Shown: one piece after another, positions 44,246 through 52,662 of the stretch
Layout: every line of letters starts with the position of its first letter
How positions within the stretch are numbered: the first letter of the stretch is position 1
NCBI GenBank assembly: GCA_002337055.1
Contig: DDFG01000001.1
Coordinates: forward strand, 235,061 to 299,060
Source of the DNA: Betaproteobacteria bacterium UBA1934
GTDB lineage: Bacteria; Pseudomonadota; Gammaproteobacteria; Burkholderiales; Rhodocyclaceae
Length of the DNA stretch: 64,000 nucleotides
Direction: 5' to 3'
The notes under the pieces: generated by a model
What the model was told of the DNA's origin: nothing
The model's input: only the letters and a program-made list of their open reading frames with translations
The model's database searches: none
Position numbers and translations under genes: made by a program

Positions 44246-45283
44246 ATGACCGCAATCCGCCCCCTGCGTATCGCCATCAACGGCTTTGGCCGGATCGGCC
44301 GCTGCCTGTTGCGGGCGATCCATGAAGCCGGCCTGCGTGACGACGTGCGCATCGTGGCCATCAACGAGCCGTCGGAGCCGGAAAGCATCGCTTACCTGAC
44401 CCGGTTTGATTCTACCCATGGCCGTTTTCCGGGCAGGGTGGAGTTGAAATCCGGAGTGCTCTGCATTGACGGGCGTGCGATCGCGCTCACGCACGCGCGC
44501 ACGCCTGAGGCCGTAGCCTGGGGCGATCTGGGGCTTGACCTGCTGGTGGAATGCTCGGGCCAGTATCCCACGCGTACTGAACTGGCGCGCTTTCTGGCGG
44601 CCGGCTGTCCGCGCATCCTGCTTTCGCAACCTGGCCACAGCGCCGAGGATGTCGACGCCACGGTGGTCTGGGGCCTCAATCACCGCGAATTGACTGGCAA
44701 CGAGCGGGTGGTCTCGAATGCCTCCTGCACCACCAATGCCATTGTGCCGGTGATGCACCTGCTCGACCGCGCTTTCGGTCTCGAGCACGCCATGCTGACA
44801 ACGTTGCATTCGCTGATGAACGATCAGCCCATTCTGGACGGTTTTCACCATGCCGACCTGCGCTGCACCCGCTCGGCCTTGCAGTCGATGATTCCGGTGT
44901 CGACCGGCCTGGCGCGCGGCGTGCAGCGACTGATGCCGCATCTGGTCGGACGGGTGCAAGCCAAGGCGATTCGCGTGCCGACTTTGAATGTCTCCGCCAT
45001 CGATCTGGTTGGCACCCTCAAAACCGATGTCGACGCCGCGGCGCTGAACCGCCTGTTTGCCGAAGCGGCCGCTGGCGAATGGGCGGATGTGCTGGCGTAT
45101 TCCGACGATCCGCATGCATCCATCGACTTCAATCACCATCCCCAGTCCGCGATTCTCGACGGTTGCCAGACGCGCGTCAGCGGCGGCCATCTGGTCAACT
45201 TGATGGTCTGGTTCGACAACGAATGGGGCTATGCCTGTCGTCTGCTCGACGTGGCCAGGTACTGGGGGCAGTGTTTCGAGTAG
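44246..45283 (+). CDS. epd: erythrose-4-phosphate dehydrogenase (GAPDH family)
   Basis: A 345-residue member of the GAPDH family. The NAD motif is RIAINGFGRIGRC, the catalytic Cys is 161 in SNASCTTNAIVPV, and His188 is in TTLHSLMNDQ. TTLHSLMNDQPILDGFHHAD, with ADLRCTRSALQSMIPVSTGL following, and DFNHHPQSAILDGCQTRVSG match Epd rather than glycolytic GAPDH (which has TTVHAxTxxQ). Epd oxidises erythrose-4-phosphate in pyridoxal-phosphate synthesis. pgk/fba and pdxB are not adjacent, so a GAPDH role cannot be excluded. Confidence 0.8.
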   Translation: MTAIRPLRIAINGFGRIGRCLLRAIHEAGLRDDVRIVAINEPSEPESIAYLTRFDSTHGRFPGRVELKSGVLCIDGRAIALTHARTPEAVAWGDLGLDLLVECSGQYPTRTELARFLAAGCPRILLSQPGHSAEDVDATVVWGLNHRELTGNERVVSNASCTTNAIVPVMHLLDRAFGLEHAMLTTLHSLMNDQPILDGFHHADLRCTRSALQSMIPVSTGLARGVQRLMPHLVGRVQAKAIRVPTLNVSAIDLVGTLKTDVDAAALNRLFAEAAAGEWADVLAYSDDPHASIDFNHHPQSAILDGCQTRVSGGHLVNLMVWFDNEWGYACRLLDVARYWGQCFE

Positions 45284-45298
45284 GCGCGATCTCGCCGA

Positions 45299-45316
45299 CG
45301 GTCACATATCCCTAAC
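45299..45316 (+). promoter_or_regulatory. weak Pho-box-like repeat upstream of the pstS-like gene
   Basis: CGGTCAC-ATAT-CCCTAAC has the 7-4-7 spacing of a PhoB site. The first half matches CTGTCAC at 6 of 7 bases, the second only about 4 of 7. It lies 56 bases before the ATG. Suggestive only. Confidence 0.25.
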
Positions 45317-45371
45317 ACGGGCGGCGTATGGTCCGGGTTTTCGGGATTGTTGACCCTAGGAGATCTGTTCC

Positions 45372-46364
45372 ATGCGCACTATGAACAAACTGGCTTTTGC
45401 GGTGGCCCTGCTTGGCGGAGTGGCGACGCTGCCGGCTCACGCCGACATCGTCAAGGTGGATGGCTCGTCCACCGTTTACCCCATCACGCTGGCGGCGGGG
45501 GAAGAATTCCAGCGCAACAGCCGTCACCCTGTCAAGGTGACAGTGGGAGTGTCGGGGACCGGTGGCGGTTTCAAGAAGTTCTGCAAGGGCGAGACAGATA
45601 TTTCGGATGCTTCGCGCCCGATCCTCAAGAAAGAAATGGAAGCCTGCAAGGAAGCCGGCGTACAGTATTTTGAACTGCCCATCGCTTTCGATGCCATTAC
45701 CGTGGTGGTCAATCGTTCGAACGATTTCATCAAGAAACTGAGCGTGGCAGATCTCAAGAAAATCTGGGAGCCTGCCGCGGAAGGCACGATCCGTAACTGG
45801 AACCAGATTGACCCCGCGTTCCCGAACATGCCGCTCAAGCTCTTTGGGCCGGGTTCGGAGTCGGGCACTTTCGATTACTTTACCGAGGCGGCGGTCGGAA
45901 AGGCCAAATCCTCGCGCAAGGATTACGTGGCTTCCGAAGACGACAACGTGCTTGTGCAGGGGGTAGCGCGCGACAAGGGCGCCCTCGGCTATTTCGGTTA
46001 CGCCTATTATCAGGAAAACCAGAAGCGCATGAAGGCCGTGGGCATCGTGAGTGGCGCCGATGCCGTGTTGCCGTCGGCCAAAACGGTTGAGGATGGCTCG
46101 TATCGTCCCTTCTCCCGGCCAATCTTCATCTACGTCAATACCAAGTCATTTGCCGACAAGGCTGATGTGCGCGAATTCGTCGATTTCTACATGAAGAACG
46201 GCGCCCGTCTCTCCAAGGAGGCGAAGTATGTACCGCTGCCCGCCAGGGCCTATACGCTGAACGCCGAGCACATCGCCAAGAAGCGGATTGGTACTGTTTT
46301 TGGTGGCGAAGAAGCGATCGGCATCAAGATCGAGGAACTGATGTCGCGCGAAACAAAAATGTGA
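45372..46364 (+). CDS. PstS-family phosphate-binding protein
   Basis: A 330-residue periplasmic substrate-binding protein. The signal peptide is cleaved after about residue 24 (GVATLPAHA). The mature start IVKVDGSSTVYPIT and VSGTGGGFKKFCKGETDISD, with DASRPILKKE following and FGPGSESGTFDYFTEA later, are the phosphate-loop blocks of PstS-like proteins. AGGAG lies before the ATG. pstCAB and phoU are not adjacent, so this is a detached PstS paralogue. It may serve a transporter elsewhere or act as a sensor. Confidence 0.85.
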   Translation: MRTMNKLAFAVALLGGVATLPAHADIVKVDGSSTVYPITLAAGEEFQRNSRHPVKVTVGVSGTGGGFKKFCKGETDISDASRPILKKEMEACKEAGVQYFELPIAFDAITVVVNRSNDFIKKLSVADLKKIWEPAAEGTIRNWNQIDPAFPNMPLKLFGPGSESGTFDYFTEAAVGKAKSSRKDYVASEDDNVLVQGVARDKGALGYFGYAYYQENQKRMKAVGIVSGADAVLPSAKTVEDGSYRPFSRPIFIYVNTKSFADKADVREFVDFYMKNGARLSKEAKYVPLPARAYTLNAEHIAKKRIGTVFGGEEAIGIKIEELMSRETKM

Positions 46365-46425
46365 TTGCCATCGTTCCCGGTGCGCAATCGTGCCCTGTTG
46401 CCGGGGCGATTGCGCACCGGTTCGT

Positions 46426-46665
46426 TCAGCCGCCCCGGCTGGAGACGAGTCGCAACAGATTGGCGTTCATTGCCTGCTGGCGGGCGGACTGGCGGTTGTA
46501 GGAAGTTTGTAGCTGACCGAAACGGTCGCGTTCCGATTCGCTGCGGCTCGCGGCCTCGATGCTGCTCAGACATCGCCAGCGGGGCGCCGGTTTGGTGGAA
46601 TACAGCCGCATGCTGTCGGCGGGATGAAAAGCCCGGCACCAATAGCAGAATCTCGTTTCCGACAT
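46426..46665 (-). CDS. small protein with a Cys pair near the N terminus
   Basis: A 79-residue protein, MSETRFCYWCRAFHPADSMR onward, with CxxC at residues 7-10 and a third Cys near 32, a possible zinc-ribbon-like start. A basic/polar helical tail follows (FGQLQTSYNRQSARQQAMNA). AGGAG stands 8 bases before the ATG at 46665, which supports a real gene. It lies between the PstS-like gene (convergent) and cheX, with an 86-base gap to the latter. Family not recognised. Confidence 0.6.
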   Translation of the reverse strand: MSETRFCYWCRAFHPADSMRLYSTKPAPRWRCLSSIEAASRSESERDRFGQLQTSYNRQSARQQAMNANLLRLVSSRGG

Positions 46666-46751
46666 TGTGCTTTCTCCTGCAGTTCGGCGTGAGGAGAGCA
46701 CAGCATGACCGGACAGGATTGCGGCGGTATGACAGACACCGCCAACGGCGT

Positions 46752-47222
46752 TCAGAGGGTGCAGAGATTGACGACCAGTCCGGCTTCGTAGGTACGCCAG
46801 GTGAAGGGAATGGCGTAAGGCCGTCCGGCACGGCTGGTCTTGATCTTTTCGTGTTTGCCGAGAAACGCAACCGGCGGACTGATTTTCATCATTTCGCCAA
46901 AATGTTTGCGTGCCCGGCCCGACAAGGTATTCGCGATTTCGCCGACGAGATCGAGATGCGCCGCGTCGCTGTAGCTGCTGTCGCCCATCAGCATCAGGAC
47001 GTGGGTCAGCAACTGCTTGGGGGCGGAAAAACAGACGGTGCCGGTAAAGTCGCCATGCACCGGGATAATGCCGTGGAAGTCGTTCCAGTTTTCTGGGTAG
47101 TCGCCTTCGAGCAGATAGGCTGAGCGCACCTGCGCTTTTTCGCCGCTGGTCGTCTCGAAATACTCGCAGATGGCGTCTGAGAAAATGCTGATATCTTCGG
47201 GGCCGAGTTCGCGGCAGGTCAT
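46752..47222 (-). CDS. CheX-family phosphatase
   Basis: A 156-residue CheC/CheX-type protein. The ExxN phosphatase motif is Glu95-Asn98 in DLVGEIANTLSGRARKHFG, followed by a beta-sheet region (SPPVAFLGKHEKIK, PFTWRTYEAGLVVNLC). CheX dephosphorylates CheY-P. The ATG overlaps the cheY stop by 4 bases, so the target is almost certainly the neighbouring receiver. It is the last gene of the kinase-cheY-cheX operon. Confidence 0.85.
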   Translation of the reverse strand: MTCRELGPEDISIFSDAICEYFETTSGEKAQVRSAYLLEGDYPENWNDFHGIIPVHGDFTGTVCFSAPKQLLTHVLMLMGDSSYSDAAHLDLVGEIANTLSGRARKHFGEMMKISPPVAFLGKHEKIKTSRAGRPYAIPFTWRTYEAGLVVNLCTL

Positions 47223-47584
47223 TTACAAAGCTCCACTAGCGAGTTGAGCAGGTCTTCGTCACGGAAGGGCTTGAGCAGAAATCCATGCGCGCCGTTGCGG
47301 ATGGCGCGCAGCGCGGTGGCGCGATCGGAAAGGGCGGAAACCACCAGGATATGCGCGTCGGGCAAGAGCTTGGCCAACTCGGAGATACAGGCTTCGCCAT
47401 CGAGCTTGGGCATGGTCAGATCCATGGTGATGACATCCGGCCGCTTGCTTTTCGCCAGCGCCAGCGCCTGCTCGCCATCGCCCGCCAGGCCGACGATATC
47501 GACCTTGCCCAGACGCGGATTATTGGCGAGCACCGCGATGCGGTTACGAATGATCATCGAGTCGTCCACGATCATCAGGCGCAT
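47219..47584 (-). CDS. CheY-like single-domain response regulator
   Basis: A 121-residue stand-alone receiver. Asp7-Asp8 bind Mg2+ (MIVDDSMIIRNRI), Asp55 is the phosphoacceptor (VITMDLTMPKLDG), Ser83 the switch residue and Lys105 the conserved Lys (FLLKPF). All catalytic residues are present and there is no output domain, so it acts through a partner such as a motor or another enzyme. It overlaps the kinase gene upstream by 10 bases and cheX downstream by 4. Confidence 0.92.
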   Translation of the reverse strand: MRLMIVDDSMIIRNRIAVLANNPRLGKVDIVGLAGDGEQALALAKSKRPDVITMDLTMPKLDGEACISELAKLLPDAHILVVSALSDRATALRAIRNGAHGFLLKPFRDEDLLNSLVELCK

Positions 47585-49647
47585 TGCCAGGCCTCCTTGT
47601 CCAGTTGCAGACTGAAACGGGTGTAGGTATTGGGGCGGCTGGAGATTTTCAGTGTGCCACCCCAGCGCGAAATCATGTCGTGCACCAGTGCCAGTCCGTC
47701 GCCGCGGCCGGCGTGAATGCCGGGTTCGGCAATCGCGCTGAAACCGGGTTGGAATATCTTGGCGACGATCTGTTCGTCGCTGAGACTGGCTGCTTCCTCG
47801 GCAGAGAGCGTGCCGTTCTCGGCAAACGTCTGGCGCAACGCTTGCGGCGAGAGGCCGTATCCGTCGTCCTGCACCGAAATCAGCAGCGTGCCTTCCGCGT
47901 CGCAGGTGATCATGCAGGAAATGGTGCCCTCTTGCGGTTTGCCCTGTCGTTGCCGCTCTTCGGCCGGTTCGATTCCATGGACAACCGCATTGCGCACCAG
48001 TTGGGGCAGGGTCGTGCGCAGGAAAGCCAGTACGGAGCCCGGCAATTTGAGTTCCGGCGGTGCGGCGATTTCGATTTTCGCTTTCTTGTTGAGGTCGCTG
48101 GCGATTCGCAGGGTCAAATGCTCGATCTGCGACATCAGCTCGCGCAGTTCGCTGTCGGTATCTCCGGCGGCGCGTTTCTCGCCGTTGGCGTAATGCTGGA
48201 CGCGCTCGATGACCTGCCAGACCTTGGCTGTGGCTTCATGTACATCGTTCATGGCAACTGCGACGGGAATGAGATCGTCGCCGGTCAGGTCGTCACGGTT
48301 TCTTAGCGGGGCCAGCGTCGATTCAAACTTGTGAATCTCCATCTCGATGGCACGCAGGCCGAGCGCCGCCGCTTCGCCCTTGACGCCGTGCACATCGCGG
48401 GCAACGACATTGACCAGTTTGCGATAGGCCGGTCCTTCCGGTCGCACGCTGGCGAGTTGGCTGTTGATACTGGCCAGTCGCGCCTCGGCACCGCGCAGAA
48501 AGCTGTCGACCGTGGCAGGGTCGTGATCCAGTAAAGCGAGCAGCGCATCGACCTCGGTTTTGACGCGCTGTTCGGCATGTGCGAGATCACGCGCCAGGGT
48601 CACTTTCTCGGTGACATCGAAAACGGTGACGAGCAACTGCTCGACCTGATCGCCGCTCTTGACCTGATCGAATTCGAAATTGAGATAACGGGTCTTGCCA
48701 TCCTGCGGCACGAAGGCGATTTCCTGTAGCGGATTCAGTTGCTTCAGCAGGCTGGGCTTGACCTTTTTGTTGAACAGCACGTCGAAGAAATCCTTGACCG
48801 ATTCCCGGTGTTTCTCTTCGATGCGTTCCATCAGAAACGCGAGTACGTTGTCGCCCGGCACAAGTGCTTTGTCGAGCATGTCAAAGAGCGTTTGCGAATG
48901 CTGGTGGCCGATTCTGCCCTCGCGATCCACCAGAAAGAGGCCTTCCTGTACCGTCTCCAGAATTCGCGTGGTCTCCCGACGGGCTTCTTCGGCGATGCGG
49001 TCGCTCGCCTGAAGGCTGCGGACGAATTTGAAAATGATGAAAATGAAGTTCAGAAAGGCCAGCCCAATGGCGATCAACTGGATCGTCTGCAAAGTGGAGG
49101 ATCGCTCCAGGGCCGAGGATTCCAGCGTTTCGGTCAGGTCGCCGGCCAGTTGCATCAGGCGCACATTACGTGCGAACACCAGGTTGGCGATCGAAGTGAC
49201 GTCATTCACGCCAGGCTCTTTCATGCCGAGCAGCGTGACCGCCTCGCGTCCGAGGGGTGCCCAGGTGCGTTCGAGCTCTTCGAGCTGTTCCATGGCCTCG
49301 CTGTTGGCGGCGGTTGAAAAACCCTCGCCCGCCGCTTCGCGCAAACCGCTCTTGAGGCGCTCGATGGCTTCGGAAAACGCCTGGTGCGATTCCGAAATCT
49401 GCGCGAGACTGGTCTGGGTGGGTTGCTGGTTGGCCAGTTCGTAGTTCAGCGTGAGCACTGCCTTGGCGAGCTGCTGAGAATACATGCGGAGCTCGCCGGC
49501 GGTATTGATGCGCGCGGTGTCGGCGGCGATCAGGCGCGAGGTATAGTAGTTGAACGCCAGCACGCCCATGTCGAGAAACAGGAAAATGGTGATGGCAAGC
49601 ACGAGATCGCGGTACTTGCCGAGTTTGGAAGCCTTGGGTTTACGCAT
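47575..49647 (-). CDS. membrane-bound CheA-like histidine kinase with PilJ-type sensor
   Basis: A 690-residue kinase. TM1 is at about 14-36. A periplasmic helical region to about 185, beginning ARINTAGELRMYSQQLAKAV, is the type IV-pilus/PilJ-NarX N-terminal type. TM2 is at about 189-209 and a PAS-like domain at about 225-345. An HPt-type segment carries His420 in ARDVHGVKGEAAALGLRA. A CheA-type ATPase follows (N box QLVRNAVVHGIEPAEERQRQ, G boxes VQDDGYGLS and GRGDGLALV). No CheW-like regulatory domain follows the ATPase. It thus fuses receptor and CheA core and needs no separate receptor. It heads an operon with cheY and cheX. Confidence 0.82.
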   Translation of the reverse strand: MRKPKASKLGKYRDLVLAITIFLFLDMGVLAFNYYTSRLIAADTARINTAGELRMYSQQLAKAVLTLNYELANQQPTQTSLAQISESHQAFSEAIERLKSGLREAAGEGFSTAANSEAMEQLEELERTWAPLGREAVTLLGMKEPGVNDVTSIANLVFARNVRLMQLAGDLTETLESSALERSSTLQTIQLIAIGLAFLNFIFIIFKFVRSLQASDRIAEEARRETTRILETVQEGLFLVDREGRIGHQHSQTLFDMLDKALVPGDNVLAFLMERIEEKHRESVKDFFDVLFNKKVKPSLLKQLNPLQEIAFVPQDGKTRYLNFEFDQVKSGDQVEQLLVTVFDVTEKVTLARDLAHAEQRVKTEVDALLALLDHDPATVDSFLRGAEARLASINSQLASVRPEGPAYRKLVNVVARDVHGVKGEAAALGLRAIEMEIHKFESTLAPLRNRDDLTGDDLIPVAVAMNDVHEATAKVWQVIERVQHYANGEKRAAGDTDSELRELMSQIEHLTLRIASDLNKKAKIEIAAPPELKLPGSVLAFLRTTLPQLVRNAVVHGIEPAEERQRQGKPQEGTISCMITCDAEGTLLISVQDDGYGLSPQALRQTFAENGTLSAEEAASLSDEQIVAKIFQPGFSAIAEPGIHAGRGDGLALVHDMISRWGGTLKISSRPNTYTRFSLQLDKEAWQCA

Positions 49648-49728
49648 CTTGGGTCGAAGCGCCAGAAGAGGATCAGGCAGCCATTCTTGCGGACCAAGAT
49701 GACGTTCTAATTGCAGTGCACGATTCCG

Positions 49729-50868
49729 CTATGCGGCGGGTGGCAAGGTCAGATTGAGCGCGGCCGCGCAAAAGGCTTCCGAGGCCGCGTCGATGGGCGA
49801 AAACGCGATGCCGTCGCCGCGCCGGGTGACGTGCGCCGACAGCTCTGGCGATTCAACGCGCATGATGACCGGCGTGCCTCGCTCGCGGGCGTGCAGCGCG
49901 ATTTGCAGATTGACGGCGTCCCGGTCGGTCAGTGCCAGCACGAGGCGGGCGCGTTCGACACCGGCCAGTTCCAGCGTCTCGCGCGTGGTGGCATCGGCGA
50001 TGATGACCTGATGGCCAGCCGCGCGCAATGCGCCGACGTGAACGTTCTGGGCGTCCTGCTCGATGACGACCAGCCTGGATGTCTCGGCGGCGAGCAGCCC
50101 GGCAAGGCGGTAACCGACATTGCCGGCGCCGGCAACGATGATGTGACCTTTGCCCCGTGTTCTCACCCGGCCATGCAGAACTTCGAAACGACGCGTCAAC
50201 ACATGCTCGGAGAGCAGCGCGAAAAGTACGGCGATGAAGCTTGCGCCGGCCAGCATCAGCCCCATGCCGAACAACTTGATGCCGTCGCTGGCATCTTTCA
50301 ACGCGATGTCGCCATAACCCACGGTCATGACCGTGGTCCACACAAAATACAACGCATCCATGTAGCGGATGCCCAGCGCCTGCGAAAACACCAGTGCCGA
50401 CGGAAAAACCAGCAGGAAGAGGCAGCACAGGGCGATGATCAGCGTGCGGTCGGGCTGGGATGCCCGGCCTCGCGGGCGGCGTGCGGGCGCGACAGCCGGC
50501 GGTCGCGACGGGGGCGGCTGGGTCAGCACCTGGCGGGCGGCGGCGGCAAAAACCGGTGCCGATACGCGCGACATCGACAACACGCTTACGCCCGAGATGG
50601 TTTGCGAAAGATAACCGCCCAAGGTCGAGTCGAAGATGCGCACCACCAGCGGCAGATGGGGATGCGCCTGCCGCGTTTGCAAGGCCAGGTCGACATTGGC
50701 GGAATCGTCGTCGGCCGCCAGAATCAGCGCCTTCGCGCGTTCGAGCCGCTCGGCGGGCAGCGCCGGATGAGCTGTTTCGGTAGATAACGGTTCCGCATGG
50801 ATGCCGGTGCTTTGCAGGCGCTGCAAGATGGCGTTGGCGAGGGGGCCGGTGCCGGCGATCAGGATCAT
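49729..50868 (-). CDS. two-TM potassium channel with RCK-like domains on both sides
   Basis: A 379-residue protein. An N-terminal Rossmann-like domain (about 1-110, MILIAGTGPLANAILQRL) and a Pro/Arg-rich linker precede TM1 (about 142-163), the filter TVGYGD (182-187) and TM2 (about 196-220). The C-terminal TrkA-N domain has an intact GHIIVAGAGNVGYRLAGLLA motif with an acidic strand end (LVVIEQD), fitting NAD(H) binding. The N-terminal position of one nucleotide domain ahead of the pore is unusual among bacterial K+ channels. Monocistronic; 81 bases separate it from the kinase gene. Confidence 0.82.
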   Translation of the reverse strand: MILIAGTGPLANAILQRLQSTGIHAEPLSTETAHPALPAERLERAKALILAADDDSANVDLALQTRQAHPHLPLVVRIFDSTLGGYLSQTISGVSVLSMSRVSAPVFAAAARQVLTQPPPSRPPAVAPARRPRGRASQPDRTLIIALCCLFLLVFPSALVFSQALGIRYMDALYFVWTTVMTVGYGDIALKDASDGIKLFGMGLMLAGASFIAVLFALLSEHVLTRRFEVLHGRVRTRGKGHIIVAGAGNVGYRLAGLLAAETSRLVVIEQDAQNVHVGALRAAGHQVIIADATTRETLELAGVERARLVLALTDRDAVNLQIALHARERGTPVIMRVESPELSAHVTRRGDGIAFSPIDAASEAFCAAALNLTLPPAA

Positions 50869-50941
50869 GACGGGTGGCGAAGTTGAAAGCGGTCAGTCTA
50901 TCGCGAACGGTGTCCCGGGAGGCTGTCGGCGTGCACGAAAC

Positions 50942-51508
50942 TCAACGCCCCGAGCGCAGCAGGGCGATCAGCGCGCCTTCGCCGCCATCCTGGGGCCGCG
51001 CCTGACAGTACGCCAGCACTTCGATTTTTTGCGCCAGCCAGCCGCGCACAAGCTGGCGCAGGATGGATTGTCTTCCCGGCGAACTCAGCCCCTTGCCGTG
51101 AACGACACGGATGCAACGCACGCCGCGCTTCAGCGCCTGAGCCAGGAATTCGGCCAGATGGTGGCGGGCCTCGTCGCGGGTGAAACCATGCAGGTCGATT
51201 TCGTCCTGCACGACCCAGCGGCCGCGGCGCAGGTCGCGCAAGACGGTGTAGGCGAGGCCGGTGCGAAGGTAGGTGGGCTCATCGCCCCCTTCCAGCCGAT
51301 CTTGCAGGCCGATCGGCGCGTGCAGCGATTCGCTGAGAACGGCGTGCTGGTCGGCCAGGTGCTGGAGCGGGCGCGGCGAGGGCGCCGGGCGTCCGAGATG
51401 GACGCGATTGGTCGATCTCAGCGGCTCGGCGTCGGCGACAGCAGCGCGAAAGATCGCAATGTCATCCGGCGAGGGGGCGGCGACCGCCGCCGGTCTTCGC
51501 TTGCGCAT
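50942..51508 (-). CDS. Smr-domain protein
   Basis: A 188-residue protein. The C-terminal Smr domain (about 100-185) has the signature EIDLHGFTRDEARHHLAEFL and RCIRVVHGKGLSSPG. Smr domains have nicking endonuclease or RNase activity in several bacteria, and stand-alone short forms (SmrA/SmrB-like) act on RNA on collided ribosomes. The N-terminal half is basic and less ordered. The ATG at 51508 has no strong ribosome site. It lies 22 bases after trxB on the same strand, so probably one transcript. Confidence 0.85.
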   Translation of the reverse strand: MRKRRPAAVAAPSPDDIAIFRAAVADAEPLRSTNRVHLGRPAPSPRPLQHLADQHAVLSESLHAPIGLQDRLEGGDEPTYLRTGLAYTVLRDLRRGRWVVQDEIDLHGFTRDEARHHLAEFLAQALKRGVRCIRVVHGKGLSSPGRQSILRQLVRGWLAQKIEVLAYCQARPQDGGEGALIALLRSGR

Positions 51509-51530
51509 GGCGGCGTTGGCATCGCCCGGA

Positions 51531-52490
51531 TCAGACCGCGCCGAGCTGATCCAGATAGCGCTCGGCGTCGAGCGCCGCCATGCAGCCGGTGCCCGCTGAA
51601 GTGCAGGCCTGGCGGTAGATGTGGTCCTGCACATCGCCGGCCGCGAAGACGCCGGGGACGCTGGTTTGCGTGGCGTTGCCGTGGCGTCCGCCCTGGGTGA
51701 CGATATAGCCGCCGTCGAGTTCGAGTTGGCCGACGAAGAGGTCGGTGTTGGGCTTGTGGCCGATGGCGATGAAGACGCCGTCCACTTTCACCTCCTGCGC
51801 CGCGACTCCGACGGTGCTGGTGACGCGCAAGCCGGTGACGCCCGTATTGTCGCCCAGCACCTCGTCGAGGACGCTGTTCCACAGGATGGTGACCTTGCCG
51901 GCCTTTTCCTTTTCGAACAGCTTCTCCTGCATGATCTTCTCGGCCTTGAACTTGTCGCGGCGGTGAATGACGGTGACGTGGCTGGCGATGTTGGCGAGGT
52001 AGAGCGCTTCTTCGACTGCCGTGTTGCCGCCGCCGACGACGGCGACCGGCTTGTTGCGGTAGAAGAAGCCGTCGCAGGTGGCGCAGGCCGAGACGCCGCG
52101 ACCGGCGAACGCCTCTTCCGATGGCAAGCCCAGATATTGCGCCGAGGCGCCGGTGGCGATGATCAGCGCATCGCAGGTGTAGGTGCCGGTATCGCCGACG
52201 AGGGTGAAGGGGCGTTCGGTCAGCCTGGCGGTGTGGATATGGTCGAAGATGATTTCAGTGTCGAAGCGGCGGGCATGTTTCTCGAAACGCGCCATCAGCT
52301 CGGGGCCTTGCACGCCGTCGGCGTCGGCGGGCCAGTTGTCGACTTCGGTGGTGGTCATCAGCTGACCGCCTTGTGCCATGCCGGTGATAACGACCGGCTT
52401 CAGGTTGGCGCGCGCGGCATAGACGGCGGCAGTGTAGCCGGCCGGGCCGGAACCGAGGATGAGCAGCGGGATGTGGCGGGTGTTCGACAT
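51531..52490 (-). CDS. trxB: thioredoxin reductase
   Basis: A 319-residue NADPH-dependent flavoprotein reducing thioredoxin. The FAD motif is LLILGSGPAGYTAAVYAARA, the redox pair Cys136/Cys139 is in SACATCDGFF, the NADPH motif is VAVVGGGNTAVEEALYLA, and the C-terminal FAD segment is GVFAAGDVQDHIYRQ. The ATG at 52490 matches the family start; the longer frame upstream was rejected. It is divergent from the Crp/Fnr gene. The order trxB / regulator / ftsK / lolA resembles E. coli, where the regulator is lrp. Confidence 0.95.
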   Translation of the reverse strand: MSNTRHIPLLILGSGPAGYTAAVYAARANLKPVVITGMAQGGQLMTTTEVDNWPADADGVQGPELMARFEKHARRFDTEIIFDHIHTARLTERPFTLVGDTGTYTCDALIIATGASAQYLGLPSEEAFAGRGVSACATCDGFFYRNKPVAVVGGGNTAVEEALYLANIASHVTVIHRRDKFKAEKIMQEKLFEKEKAGKVTILWNSVLDEVLGDNTGVTGLRVTSTVGVAAQEVKVDGVFIAIGHKPNTDLFVGQLELDGGYIVTQGGRHGNATQTSVPGVFAAGDVQDHIYRQACTSAGTGCMAALDAERYLDQLGAV

Positions 52491-52625
52491 GTCTTTATTC
52501 TCGGGTGTGGATTTGAGTTGACGGATTATAAGGGCTGTCCGGCTTACTGGTGGATATTCGGCAAAGCATGAACCGTCGCGTGGCGGAGAACACACCCCGG
52601 TGCGTTCCATTCTGCGAAAAGTGTT

Positions 52626-52631
52626 TATAAT
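52626..52631 (+). promoter_or_regulatory. TATAAT -10 box of the Crp/Fnr gene
   Basis: A perfect TATAAT stands 31 bases before the GTG start. The best -35 candidate (GTTCCA at 52604-52609, spacing 16) is poor, so the promoter may need an activator. Confidence 0.4.
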
Positions 52632-52662
52632 CGACAGATAAACAACTGAAATTCTTCGACTT

